DNA of 64,000 nt. Source: Neobacillus citreus (GTDB taxonomy: Bacteria > Bacillota > Bacilli > Bacillales > Cytobacillaceae). Numbering within the stretch: the first letter of the stretch is position 1; each line of letters begins with the position of its first letter. The stretch is from the NCBI RefSeq assembly GCF_018343545.2, contig NZ_JAGYPE020000010.1, positions 17,601 to 81,600 of the forward strand, written 5' to 3'. Below, one piece after another: positions 26,286 through 34,759 of the stretch. A program made the position numbers and the translations under genes. The notes below the pieces were generated by a model. That model saw only the letters and a list, made by a program, of their open reading frames with translations. It was not told where the DNA came from and did not search any database.

Positions 26286-27983
26286 TTACCCAATCAGATT
26301 CCTTTTCAGTTTTAACAATTCATTAAATTCTTTATCTAATAGAGGGTACTTTGGATCTTGGCGGTTAATAAGTGCCAACTCCCCTAGTACTGCGGCAATT
26401 TTGTTTTCAATCACCATTAGGATTTCTTTTTGGTCCCCTTCATCTTTTTTATTCTCTTTATTAAAAAACTCCTCCGGGCCCATTTCAAATCGTTTTATTT
26501 GCTGATTTTCAAACACCAAAAGCCGATTACAAAGTTTATTTAAAAAATAATAATCATGTGAAACTGTAATAATTGTCCCAGTAAACTCAGACAATGTTTT
26601 TTCAAGCTGTTCTCTACTAGGCAAATCCAAATGATTAGTCGGCTCATCCAGAATTAAGACATCGTAGTCTTTCAATAACATGTCAACAAGCTTAACCCTG
26701 ATCCGTTCACCAAGACTTAACGTGCCAATAGGTTTTGTAATAAATTGTTCCTTAAGCCCCAGGTTGGCAAGCATAGTTCTTGCTTTAAAAATGTGATCCC
26801 GGTCTGTTAATCCCAATGCTTCGATTGCTGTTTTTTCAACAGGTAAATCAGCAACATCCTGGCTTAAGTAAGTAATTTTTAACGAATCGCTCTTCCACAA
26901 TTCTCCGTCGGTCCGTGAAACCAATCCCATAAAAATTTTTATTAACGTTGTTTTCCCGCAGCCATTTTCGCCAAGGAGTCCAATCCGCTCTCCATAATTA
27001 ATGTAAAATTGGGAATTTCGGAAAAGGTATCTGCCATCAAAAGCCATGGAAAGTTTTTTTGCCTCAATGATACGCTTCCCTCTTTTTCCGTAGCTGTCAA
27101 ACTCAAATTGAACCTTTGTTTCTTCCAGAGGTTTATCTACCCTGTTTTTGCTCAGTTCACTCTGCAGTCGTTTCATTTTTGACTTTATTTGTGCGTCACG
27201 CTTCTTTGCTTTGACCCGGTGAAATTCCTTAAAACCTTCCTCTTTTGTGGAGGTTCTATGCGCTTTATCCGACCAGGATTTTAATTGGTCCATTTGCTCT
27301 TCTACCCGCTCAATCTGGCGCTGCTGCACTTCGTACTGATGCTGTTGGTTCGCTCTTTTACGCTCCTTCTCCTTACGGTATTCACTATAATCACCTTGGT
27401 AAAACTGAAGCTTTCCATCCTCCAACTCAAAAACCCGGTTAACCGTTCGGTCAAGAAAGTGCCGGTCATGTGAGATTATCAAAACAGAACCCGGGAATTT
27501 TTCTATTTCAGAAATTAACCAATTAACACCTTTAAAGTCTAGGTGGTTTGTCGGTTCATCCAAAATTAACAGGTCCGGTTTTGAAGCCCATATACTTGAA
27601 AGAACAAGTTTTAGCTTTTCGCCGCCGCTTAAATGCTCTAGCCTTTCATCCTGCCAGTTTTGAACCTTTTTCAATCCTAACTCGCTGGCGAGCTGAAAAA
27701 CCTCACGTATTTTTAAGGATTCCTGAAAATCATTTACTTCATAATCAATTGATTGAGATAGGTAGCCGATTTTCAGACCAGGTGATTTTTCTATGTGGCC
27801 CCGATCCGATTCTTCCTTCCCCAAGATGAGATTGGCCAATGTCGTTTTGCCGCTGCCGTTGTATCCAACAAGACCTATTCTATCGCCAAATTTTATTTCA
27901 AACTGGATATTATCTATAATTCTTCGTAAGTGAAAACTCTTTTCTAATCCTTTTACACTTAAAATAACATAATTTTTGTTCAT
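26286..27983 (-). CDS. ABC-F ribosomal protection / antibiotic-resistance type ATPase
   Basis: 565 residues, two ABC domains and no membrane segment. Domain 1 has GYNGSGKTT and LSGGEKLKLVLSSIW; domain 2 has GENGCGKTT and LSLGERIRVKLV. Both Walker B motifs end in LILDEPTNHLD. The long Arg/Lys-rich linker between them (about 200-320) is the antibiotic-resistance-domain position of ABC-F proteins such as VmlR and Vga(A), which dislodge drugs from the ribosome. The start ATG follows GGAGGGAG; an upstream in-frame extension is not translated sensibly. The attenuator-like leader upstream supports drug-inducible expression. Drug specificity cannot be read from the sequence. Confidence 0.85.
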   Translation of the reverse strand: MNKNYVILSVKGLEKSFHLRRIIDNIQFEIKFGDRIGLVGYNGSGKTTLANLILGKEESDRGHIEKSPGLKIGYLSQSIDYEVNDFQESLKIREVFQLASELGLKKVQNWQDERLEHLSGGEKLKLVLSSIWASKPDLLILDEPTNHLDFKGVNWLISEIEKFPGSVLIISHDRHFLDRTVNRVFELEDGKLQFYQGDYSEYRKEKERKRANQQHQYEVQQRQIERVEEQMDQLKSWSDKAHRTSTKEEGFKEFHRVKAKKRDAQIKSKMKRLQSELSKNRVDKPLEETKVQFEFDSYGKRGKRIIEAKKLSMAFDGRYLFRNSQFYINYGERIGLLGENGCGKTTLIKIFMGLVSRTDGELWKSDSLKITYLSQDVADLPVEKTAIEALGLTDRDHIFKARTMLANLGLKEQFITKPIGTLSLGERIRVKLVDMLLKDYDVLILDEPTNHLDLPSREQLEKTLSEFTGTIITVSHDYYFLNKLCNRLLVFENQQIKRFEMGPEEFFNKENKKDEGDQKEILMVIENKIAAVLGELALINRQDPKYPLLDKEFNELLKLKRNLIG

Positions 27984-27999
27984 AAAAAAACTCCCTCCA

Positions 28000-28119
28000 T
28001 GAACCTGAAGAGAGTGAAATGTCTTATTAAAGCAACACAAAATAAACCTATGTGAAGGTTATTAGCAGCTTATAATCAGGACATAAAAAAGGACAGACTT
28101 ATCCCATTCTTCAGGTTCA
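28000..28119 (-). promoter_or_regulatory. attenuator-like leader of the ABC-F gene
   Basis: A perfect 12-bp inverted repeat (TGAACCTGAAGA at 28000-28011 and its complement at 28108-28119) brackets the leader. The inner arm lies right before the GGAGGGAG ribosome site. The outer arm can instead pair with a TTCAGAACAT segment further upstream, and GTCCTTTTTT lies between, so mutually exclusive structures are possible. Inducible ABC-F genes are known to be controlled by such leaders; here it is inferred from pairing by eye. Confidence 0.65.
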
Positions 28120-28159
28120 ACATTTTTCGTTTATTCGAATCATGTTCTGAAAAATAAGA

Positions 28160-28186
28160 TTAAAACTTCATCGGTCCTTTGTTCAT
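28160..28186 (-). CDS. possible 8-aa leader peptide of the ABC-F gene
   Basis: ATG AAC AAA GGA CCG ATG AAG TTT TAA encodes MNKGPMKF. The AAAGGA before the first ATG is unusually close; the second ATG (MKF) is an alternative start. It sits just upstream of the alternative hairpins, the usual place for a ribosome-stalling leader ORF. Speculative. Confidence 0.4.
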   Translation of the reverse strand: MNKGPMKF

Positions 28187-28209
28187 TCCTTTACGATTGA
28201 TTAATCCAA

Positions 28210-28238
28210 TTTTAAGCAAGTATAAGCAGAATTGTCAA
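28210..28238 (-). promoter_or_regulatory. promoter of the ABC-F leader transcript
   Basis: TTGACA and TTAAAA spaced by 17 bp on the minus strand, about 230 bp before the ABC-F start codon, which implies a long untranslated leader. Confidence 0.6.
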
Positions 28239-28264
28239 CAAAATTCTAAATGAGGATTTATGGA

Positions 28265-28426
28265 TTACTTCTGGTTTTTGTTATTATCTTGTTGTACTTG
28301 ATTTTGACCTTCTTGTTTATTCAAATTATCTGGTTGCCTTCTATAAACATTTCTTCGATTCGGCGAATAATAATTTACATTATTGGGTCTTACTTGTTTA
28401 GATGACTTGCCACAACCACATGCCAT
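28265..28426 (-). CDS. hypothetical small Asn/Gln-rich protein, 53 aa
   Basis: Starts MACGCGKSSKQVRPNN and continues with a hydrophilic Asn/Gln/Arg-rich tail. The N-terminal CGCGK resembles a metal- or thiol-reactive knot, but only two Cys are present. The strong GAGGAG site 9 nt before the ATG supports translation from here rather than from the longer frame. Composition suggests a spore-associated small protein; this is a guess. I do not recognise a family. Confidence 0.6.
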   Translation of the reverse strand: MACGCGKSSKQVRPNNVNYYSPNRRNVYRRQPDNLNKQEGQNQVQQDNNKNQK

Positions 28427-28528
28427 ATTACTCACTCCTCTTTCTGATTTTCGTAAAAACACGATAGGTATTATGTGATATTATATGGTGCTAATAAGTG
28501 AGGTGCTTGGACAAATATAAGAAAACGC

Positions 28529-28563
28529 AAAAAACACCATGCGCATTCACGCATGGTGTTTTT
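28529..28563 (-). terminator. terminator of acnA
   Basis: AAAACACCATGCG / CGCATGGTGTTTT, 13-bp perfect stem with a 6-nt loop; T-rich both ways. Confidence 0.93.
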
Positions 28564-28574
28564 CTATTCTAGGA

Positions 28575-31280
28575 TTAGCCTTGTAATCTTTCACGAAGAA
28601 CCATTTGCAGGATTCCACCGTGACGGTAGTAGTCGATTTCAACTTCAGAGTCAAAACGTACAACTACTTCAAATTCCTTCTTGCTGCCATCTTCAGCAGT
28701 AGCAGTAACTTTTACAAGGTCACGAGGTTTTACGTTCTCATCAACTTGAACTTCAAATGTTTCCTTGCCAGTTAAACCAAGTGATTCTGCGTTGTCGCCT
28801 TCTTTGAATTGAAGTGGAAGAACGCCCATTAATACAAGGTTTGAACGGTGGATACGTTCGAAGCTTTCAGCAAGAACAGTTTTGATGCCTAGTAGGTTTG
28901 TACCTTTTGCAGCCCAGTCACGGGAAGATCCCATTCCGTAGTCTTTTCCAGCAAGAACCATTAAGCCAGTGCCTTCTTCTTTGTACTTCATGCAAGCATC
29001 GTAAATGGACATAACTTCGCCTGTTGGCCAGTAAGTTGTAAAGCCGCCTTCTGTGCCAGGTGCGATTTGGTTACGGATACGGATGTTTGCGAACGTACCG
29101 CGCATCATAACTTCGTGGTTTCCACGGCGGGAGCCGTAAGAGTTGAAGTCACGTGGCTGAACGCCTTTTTCCAATAAATATTTACCAGCTGGAGTATTTT
29201 TGCCGATCGCTCCTGCAGGTGAAATATGGTCAGTTGTTACAGAGTCACCGAACTTACCAACAATACGAAGTCCAGTTAATGGCTCAACTTCACCAGGATC
29301 TTTAGATAGACCTTCAAAGAATGGAGGATTTGCAATGTAAGTAGAATCCTCATCCCAAGTATATAATGGCTCGTTGCTTGTCTTGATTTCATTCCAGCGC
29401 TCGTTGTCGCCAAACACATTCTCGTATTCTCTACGGAACAGCTCAGGTGTAACAGTTTGTTTTACTACTTCATTTACTTCAGCAGTAGTTGGCCAGATAT
29501 CCTTGAAGAAGACGTCGTTGCCATTTTTGTCTTTTCCGATAGGGTCTTTTTCAAAGTCAACGTTAACTGTTCCAGCTAATGCATAAGTAACAACTAGCGG
29601 TGGTGATGCTAGGTAGTTAGCTTTTACAAGCGGATGGATACGTCCTTCGAAGTTACGGTTACCGGAAAGAACAGATGTAACTAATAGGTCGTTCTCCGCG
29701 ATTGTTTTTTCGATTTCATCTTTTAATGGACCGGAGTTACCGATACATGTTGTACAGCCGTAACCAACAAGGTTGAAGCCGATTTGCTCTAGGTATGGAA
29801 GTAAGCCGGAATCACGAAGGTAACCAGTTACAACCTTAGATCCTGGTGCCAAAGAAGTTTTTACAAACTTAGGAACTTCCATTCCAAGTTCTACAGCTTT
29901 CTTCGCAACAAGACCTGCACCCACTAGAACATATGGGTTAGAGGTGTTTGTACAGCTTGTGATAGAAGCAATCGCAACAGCACCTGTTTTGATTTCTGCT
30001 TCGTCACCGTTGTTAAATTTAACGGTTGCCGACTTTTCAAGCTCATCAGAACCTAAGCCGAAGCCTTGATTGCCTTGAGGAGCAGAAACAGCTTTCACGA
30101 ATTCTTCCTTCATTTGTGAAAGTGGAATCAAATCCTGCGGACGCTTAGGACCAGAAAGATTTGCTTCGATTTCAGCAAGGTTGATTTCGACTACGTCAGT
30201 ATAAACTGGCTCATCAGCTGGTGAGAAGAATAAGCCGTTAGCTTTGCAATATGCCTCAACAACTTTGATTGCTTCTTCATCGCGGCCTGTTAAGCGCATA
30301 TATCCAAGTGATTCTTCATCGATTGCGAAGAATCCGCAAGTTGCACCGTATTCAGGAGCCATGTTCGCAACTGTTGCACGGTCAGCAAGCGGTAATGAAG
30401 GAACGCCTGGTCCGTAGAATTCAACAAATTTGCCAACTACGCCATGCTTACGAAGAACTTGTGTTACTTTTAATGCAAGGTCAGTAGCAGTAGCACCGTT
30501 TGGCAGTTCACCAGTTAATTTAACCCCTACAACCTCTGGTACTGGGAAGTAAGAAGGCTGTCCAAGCATGCCTGCTTCTGCTTCGATACCGCCAACGCCC
30601 CAGCCAAGAACGCCAAGACCATTGATCATAGTTGTATGAGAGTCAGTACCTACAAGTGTATCTGGATAAGCTTCGAGCTCGCCGTCAACTTCAGCAACAT
30701 GAACAACATCAGCCAAGTACTCAAGGTTAACTTGGTGAACGATACCAGTTGCAGGAGGAACTGCGCGGTAGTTATTGAATGCTTTTTGTGCCCAGCTTAA
30801 GAACTGGTAACGCTCAGCATTACGTTCGAATTCTAAATCCATGTTAACTTTTAATGCATTTTCGTTACCATATGCATCAACCTGTACAGAGTGGTCGATA
30901 ACAAGGTCAACAGTTTTTTCAGGATTGATTTTGTCTGGGTCGCCGCCAAGGTCTGCCATTGCTTTTCTTAAGGAAGCAAGGTCAACGACTGCAGGAACAC
31001 CAGTGAAGTCCTGAAGGATTACACGGGAAGGCTTGAAAGGTACATCTACCTCTTTAAGTTCATCTGTTCCCCATTTTGCAAGATTTTCAACATGCTCTTT
31101 TGTAATAACACGGCCATCATATTGGCGGAGCACGGATTCAAGTAATACTTTTACGGAATAAGGCAATTTGGACACGTTGCCAATGCCTGCTTCTTCCAAA
31201 GCGTTTAGACGGTAATAATGATAAGTTTTGCCGTTTACGTCAAAGGAAGATCGTGCGTTAAACACATCATTTTTCGCCAT
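28575..31280 (-). CDS. acnA: aconitate hydratase
   Basis: 901 residues, normal length for AcnA/CitB (IRP1-like). The three [4Fe-4S] ligand Cys lie in [10 protein letters not shown] and [11 protein letters not shown]; active-site blocks [11 protein letters not shown] and [10 protein letters not shown] are intact. It interconverts citrate and isocitrate in the TCA cycle; the apo-protein of B. subtilis also binds RNA. I start at MAKNDVF, 8 nt after AAGGGGG; the longer frame has no ribosome site. A CcpC-type box upstream fits the known citrate-responsive repression. Confidence 0.97.
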   Translation of the reverse strand: MAKNDVFNARSSFDVNGKTYHYYRLNALEEAGIGNVSKLPYSVKVLLESVLRQYDGRVITKEHVENLAKWGTDELKEVDVPFKPSRVILQDFTGVPAVVDLASLRKAMADLGGDPDKINPEKTVDLVIDHSVQVDAYGNENALKVNMDLEFERNAERYQFLSWAQKAFNNYRAVPPATGIVHQVNLEYLADVVHVAEVDGELEAYPDTLVGTDSHTTMINGLGVLGWGVGGIEAEAGMLGQPSYFPVPEVVGVKLTGELPNGATATDLALKVTQVLRKHGVVGKFVEFYGPGVPSLPLADRATVANMAPEYGATCGFFAIDEESLGYMRLTGRDEEAIKVVEAYCKANGLFFSPADEPVYTDVVEINLAEIEANLSGPKRPQDLIPLSQMKEEFVKAVSAPQGNQGFGLGSDELEKSATVKFNNGDEAEIKTGAVAIASITSCTNTSNPYVLVGAGLVAKKAVELGMEVPKFVKTSLAPGSKVVTGYLRDSGLLPYLEQIGFNLVGYGCTTCIGNSGPLKDEIEKTIAENDLLVTSVLSGNRNFEGRIHPLVKANYLASPPLVVTYALAGTVNVDFEKDPIGKDKNGNDVFFKDIWPTTAEVNEVVKQTVTPELFRREYENVFGDNERWNEIKTSNEPLYTWDEDSTYIANPPFFEGLSKDPGEVEPLTGLRIVGKFGDSVTTDHISPAGAIGKNTPAGKYLLEKGVQPRDFNSYGSRRGNHEVMMRGTFANIRIRNQIAPGTEGGFTTYWPTGEVMSIYDACMKYKEEGTGLMVLAGKDYGMGSSRDWAAKGTNLLGIKTVLAESFERIHRSNLVLMGVLPLQFKEGDNAESLGLTGKETFEVQVDENVKPRDLVKVTATAEDGSKKEFEVVVRFDSEVEIDYYRHGGILQMVLRERLQG

Positions 31281-31602
31281 GGTAGTAACCCCCTTATACG
31301 TCATAAAAATACAAAAATCGAAAAGTTGAAAAATCCCCATCCGGCTTTTACTTTTCTCACAAAAATAATCTTAATACAACCGATTACATAAGTAAATAAC
31401 AAGAAAGTTATTGTGATTGATAAGTTTTTCTTATGGTTTTTTATGTAATTTGTTCGGAATATTTTGAAAAAACTATCATTACCTATGTAAAATTTTCTTT
31501 TGCCATCCGAAGGATTCCCTCTTACATTATGGCAAAAAAACTTTTATTTGTCATTAATTTCGTCCGAATGGAGATAGTAATTTTAACAGGAGGTGAAGGT
31601 TA
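31281..31602. other. acnA-sspO divergent intergenic region
   Basis: About 320 bp between two divergent genes. It holds the acnA regulatory region (see the 31420-31434 box) and, at the right end, the presumably sporulation-specific sspO promoter. No coding frame is supported. Confidence 0.5.
31420..31434 (-). promoter_or_regulatory. CcpC-like box upstream of acnA
   Basis: ATAA-N7-TTAT is exactly the dyad reported for CcpC, the citrate-sensing LysR repressor of citB and citZ in B. subtilis. It lies about 140 bp upstream of the acnA start codon. Further ATAA half-sites lie closer to the gene. Confidence 0.5.
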
Positions 31603-31752
31603 ATGGCAAAAAGAAAGGCGAAGCATGTCATACCAGGAATGAATGCAGCTGGCGCGCAAGGTATGGGTGCAGGCTATAATGAAGAGATGGCCAATGAACC
31701 CCTTACAGAAATGGAAAGACGAAACAATAAAAAACGTAAAAAGAATCAATAA
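31603..31752 (+). CDS. sspO: small acid-soluble spore protein SspO
   Basis: 49 residues, [20 protein letters not shown] followed by [18 protein letters not shown] and a Lys/Arg tail, matching SspO (CotK). A minor spore-core SASP. AGGAGGTGA is 7 nt before the ATG. Same position next to acnA as in B. subtilis; here sspP is separated from it by an unrelated minus-strand gene. Confidence 0.95.
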   Translation: MAKRKAKHVIPGMNAAGAQGMGAGYNEEMANEPLTEMERRNNKKRKKNQ

Positions 31753-31780
31753 AGATGCTTCCATTGCTTGAAATGGATTG

Positions 31781-31809
31781 AAAAAGCGGGACGGGATTCC
31801 CGCTTTTTC
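31781..31809 (+). terminator. terminator of sspO (bidirectional)
   Basis: AAAAAGCGGG / CCCGCTTTTT stem with a 6-8 nt loop between convergent genes. Confidence 0.9.
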
Positions 31810-31812
31810 TTA

Positions 31813-32082
31813 TTATTGAAAATCATTTACCTCAGTTACAATTTGTTTTAAATCCTGCTGAAATCTCTCAAGCTGTGCCCTTTGTGTTTCAGAAGCCACT
31901 TCGAGTGCATTCTCAATTTGTTGATACGCCTCATTTACTTCATTTTTCAAATGCTTTAATTGATGTCCATAGCTAGCACTGTCGCTGACAATCGTTTCGA
32001 AAAGTCCCTGTGCATTCTCAAACCCCTGCTGAGCAGCTTGAAAAGCTTCCTGTTTATTCTTGTTATAAGGATTTCTTTGCAT
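31813..32082 (-). CDS. small coiled-coil protein, 89 aa, unknown function
   Basis: Almost entirely helical and Gln/Glu-rich, predicted as a two-helix coiled coil (about 10-50 and 52-86), no Cys, no signal. It resembles the many small helical proteins placed among SASP genes in Bacilli, but I cannot name a family. AGGAGGA lies before the ATG and it shares the bidirectional terminator with sspO. It splits sspO from sspP, which are adjacent in B. subtilis. Confidence 0.65.
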   Translation of the reverse strand: MQRNPYNKNKQEAFQAAQQGFENAQGLFETIVSDSASYGHQLKHLKNEVNEAYQQIENALEVASETQRAQLERFQQDLKQIVTEVNDFQ

Positions 32083-32195
32083 CTTTAGGATTCCTCCTTA
32101 AATTGTTTACCCATTAAATTGTACAGAACAAAAAAAAATATTCAGCACATAAAAAGAATGATTGACCGCATCCTAACTGATGAGGAGGGATAATG

Positions 32196-32336
32196 ATGAC
32201 CAACAAAAATGACGGGACAGATATGCGCAGAAATGCCCCAAAACAATCCGGCCAGCCAGAGCCTTTAAGCGGGTCGAAAAAAGTGAAAAATCGCAACCAT
32301 ACGCGTCAAAAACATAATTCAAGCCATGATATGTAA
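32196..32336 (+). CDS. sspP: small acid-soluble spore protein SspP
   Basis: 46 residues with the hallmark [20 protein letters not shown] and the end HNSSHDM, nearly identical to SspP (CotL). A minor spore-core SASP. A double ATG follows GAGGAGGG; I use the second, which matches the B. subtilis start. Confidence 0.95.
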   Translation: MTNKNDGTDMRRNAPKQSGQPEPLSGSKKVKNRNHTRQKHNSSHDM

Positions 32337-32358
32337 TTTAACGATTAGCTAAATCGAA

Positions 32359-32402
32359 AAAAAGCATCGATTCAGAATCCACTGAAACGATGCTTTCGTT
32401 TT
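32359..32402. terminator. bidirectional terminator between sspP and selA
   Basis: GCATCG-A-TTCAG and CTGAA-A-CGATGC form an 11-bp stem with one mismatch; A/T runs lie on both sides. Confidence 0.85.
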
Positions 32403-32404
32403 TC

Positions 32405-33811
32405 TTAAATATGTAACAATGTATCTAGCAGTTGCTCCTCTTCCTCCTTAGTAACAGTCCGCAGATCAACCAAAAATTCATCCTTTTGAATTCTGCCAAT
32501 GATAGCAGGCTTGGACTCCGTTCTTAACTTCCTACCAAGCTGCTCGGCCGTTAAGGATTCATGCCGTAGGGCTATAACCCTTGCAGGCAATTCCACATCC
32601 GGCATAGTGCCTCCTCCGACCTGACTTGTAGCTTGAAAAATATTTGCCTGAAAAGCAGTTGTCCTTTGTAACAAATTTGTAACAAAGTTTGCTGCCCTTT
32701 CGTCTAATTCATTGACAGAAATTAATAAATCACGGATGACCGGAATATTTTTCATTGTCTTTTCACCACGGGCATAATCTAGTAATGTACCCTCAAGCGC
32801 CGCAAGTGTCATTTTATCCACCCGCACCACTCGCGCAAGCTGGTGTTTTTTCAATCGGTCAATAATTGCCTTTTTCCCAGCAATAATTCCTGCCTGCGGG
32901 CCTCCTAACAGCTTGTCCCCGCTAAATGTGACAACATCCGCACCCAATCCGATTACTTCTTTGACTACCGGCTCGTCCCCAATTCCATGGTTTCTTAGGT
33001 CAAATAACGCACCGCTCCCTAAATCCTCATAGAAAATGACATCTTCACGGGTTTTTGTAAGCTGAATTAATTCCTCTGACTCAACCGATTTTGTAAAACC
33101 AATTACCTTAAAATTGCTGGTGTGAACTTTCATGATGATAGCCGTGTCGGGCGTCACCGCATTTTCATAATCATAAAGATGAGTTTTATTGGTTGTCCCA
33201 ACTTCGATTAATGTCGCACCGCTCTCCTCCATGATCGAAGAAATTCGAAACGATCCGCCGATTTCAACAAGCTGTCCTCTTGAAACAATGACCTCTTTAT
33301 TTTTGGCCAAGGCTCTTAAGACGAGGTAAACAGCAGCAGCATTATTATTCACGACCATCGCCGCTTCGGCCCCAGTAATCTCTTTAATCAAGGCTTCAAC
33401 ATGACTATGGCGAGAACCACGTTCCCCTTCATTTAACTTATATTCAAGATTGGAATAGTTTTGAGCTACTTCCACTACATGTTGAATAGCGGCATTGCTT
33501 AACCTAGCCCTGCCAAGGTTGGTATGTAAAATCGTGCCTGTTGCATTAATAACTTTTTCTAATGTATAGGAAAGCTGTTTTTTAATTTTATATTGCAGCT
33601 GTTGAAAAATTTCATCAATAAACGATTCCGTTCCAGGCAATGGCCCTAGCCACTGTTGGTGGATGATTGCTTGTCTAGTCTCATCCAGAATGTCTTTTAG
33701 AAGACTAGTCAGGGCTGCTGCATCAAGCTGATTTTGTTCAATCAACACTTTAAACTGTGGGTGATGTTGAAGCTCATGTACAGGTGGAATGCTCCGCAAG
33801 GTTTCTTTCAT
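32405..33811 (-). CDS. selA: L-seryl-tRNA(Sec) selenium transferase
   Basis: 468 residues, the normal length of bacterial SelA. The PLP lysine is K300 in FSGDKLLGGPQAG; other SelA blocks visible are INATGTILHTNLGRA, NEGERGSRHSHVE and VDKMTLAALEGTL. SelA converts Ser-tRNA(Sec) to Sec-tRNA(Sec) using the selenophosphate made by SelD. No selB follows, unlike the common selA-selB arrangement: the next gene downstream is convergent sspP. With selD and a SelW-like gene within 2 kb it forms a selenocysteine locus. Confidence 0.96.
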   Translation of the reverse strand: MKETLRSIPPVHELQHHPQFKVLIEQNQLDAAALTSLLKDILDETRQAIIHQQWLGPLPGTESFIDEIFQQLQYKIKKQLSYTLEKVINATGTILHTNLGRARLSNAAIQHVVEVAQNYSNLEYKLNEGERGSRHSHVEALIKEITGAEAAMVVNNNAAAVYLVLRALAKNKEVIVSRGQLVEIGGSFRISSIMEESGATLIEVGTTNKTHLYDYENAVTPDTAIIMKVHTSNFKVIGFTKSVESEELIQLTKTREDVIFYEDLGSGALFDLRNHGIGDEPVVKEVIGLGADVVTFSGDKLLGGPQAGIIAGKKAIIDRLKKHQLARVVRVDKMTLAALEGTLLDYARGEKTMKNIPVIRDLLISVNELDERAANFVTNLLQRTTAFQANIFQATSQVGGGTMPDVELPARVIALRHESLTAEQLGRKLRTESKPAIIGRIQKDEFLVDLRTVTKEEEEQLLDTLLHI

Positions 33812-33913
33812 GCAATAAATATCTCCTTAAAATCCTTCTTTTGTCCTATTATAGCATTTTTAACATTTTTCGGCTCCTTGAATAAAATGAAACGTGTAAG
33901 GAGGAATAATATT

Positions 33914-34318
33914 TTGAAAAAGAAAAACCTGCCTCGAAATTCTGTAGTAGATTTTGAAAAAATGGAAAAATGGTTAACAAATTATTTTTTGGATCCATCT
34001 ACAACCCATTGCGATTTATATCAATTCAGAATTGATATATACGAAACCGAAACAGATTGGATTGTTGAGGCATCATTAGATGAATATGTCAGTTCGGAGA
34101 TTAAAGTAAAAACTGATAATACACAGCTTATCATTACAGCGCAAAAACATTCTTACACATTCTCATCACGACATCCAAAAAAGACCCGCACAATTGACTT
34201 TCCTTTCTCTATAATTAATCATTGTATAAACGCTTCCTTTCAAAATAATGTTTTAGAGATCTTTATATCAAAAATAAATAATGGTTCAGGAAAAAATCGG
34301 TATATTACGCTGCCTTGA
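33914..34318 (+). CDS. Hsp20/alpha-crystallin-like protein
   Basis: 134 residues. A short basic N-terminus precedes an alpha-crystallin-like beta-sandwich with IDIYETETDWIVEASL, IKVKTDNTQLIITAQK and the last strand NNVLEIFISK. The canonical A-x-x-x-N-G-V/I-L motif appears as INASFQNNVLEI. It resembles diverged spore-coat members such as CotM/CotP rather than a heat-inducible Hsp20. The start is TTG, 9 nt after AAGGAGG; the frame continues upstream but through the selA promoter region. It is transcribed divergently from selA and probably unrelated to selenium. Confidence 0.6.
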   Translation: MKKKNLPRNSVVDFEKMEKWLTNYFLDPSTTHCDLYQFRIDIYETETDWIVEASLDEYVSSEIKVKTDNTQLIITAQKHSYTFSSRHPKKTRTIDFPFSIINHCINASFQNNVLEIFISKINNGSGKNRYITLP

Positions 34319-34365
34319 TTTACTTTTTTATTACACAGTTTACATAATAAAATTACCGGCAATTT

Positions 34366-34397
34366 AAAACCCTCACAGTTGAATGTGAGGGTTTTTG
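34366..34397. terminator. bidirectional terminator between the Hsp20-like and SelW-like genes
   Basis: AAACCCTCAC / GTGAGGGTTT stem with an 8-nt loop between convergent genes. Confidence 0.92.
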
Positions 34398-34637
34398 TTA
34401 TTTTGACTCCATGATTTTAATAATGTCTTCTGTATCTGGGAATAACCCTATTTCATCTTTAGAGTAGATTTTTTCCCCATTCACGGTAACCTCGAAGATT
34501 CCTCCCGAGGCCGGAATCAATTCCAATTTTGAAATATCACGCCGGAAATGCGTGATTAGTTCCTCCGCGAAACTCGCGGCTTTTGGTGCGTAGTTTCACT
34601 GCATGCAAAATTCAACAATTACATGAAAGTTTTTCAT
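34398..34637 (-). CDS. SelW/SelT/SelH (Rdx) family selenoprotein with in-frame UGA
   Basis: Read through the TGA at 34598-34596, the frame gives a complete 79-residue Rdx protein. It has VIVEFCMQU-NYAPKAASFAEEL with the redox motif C11-x-x-U14, then a beta-alpha core with GGIFEVTVNGEKIYSK. Length, motif position and the LFPD ending match bacterial SelW-like proteins, thioredoxin-fold enzymes of unknown substrate. GGAGG precedes the ATG. A perfect 6-bp hairpin (CCGCGA/TCGCGG) begins 16 nt after the UGA, as expected of a bacterial SECIS. Standard gene calling would miss it. It is divergent from selD, 122 bp away. Confidence 0.93.
34565..34579 (-). promoter_or_regulatory. putative SECIS hairpin of the SelW-like gene
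   Basis: CCGCGA-GTT-TCGCGG, 6-bp GC-rich stem with a 3-nt loop, 16 nt downstream of the UGA and inside the coding region: the placement needed for SelB-dependent Sec insertion. Confidence 0.75.
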
Positions 34638-34710
34638 TGATGACCTCCTGCTTTTCATTATGTATATGGTAGAAACATTTTATCTTTTCAACTATTATTC
34701 CGCAAATGTT

Positions 34711-34738
34711 TTGCACCAATTAGTATAATAGGTATACT
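34711..34738 (+). promoter_or_regulatory. probable selD promoter
   Basis: TTGCAC and TATACT spaced by 16 bp, ending 21 bp before the selD ATG. Confidence 0.55.
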
Positions 34739-34759
34739 ATTTAATGGGAGGTGTACATA

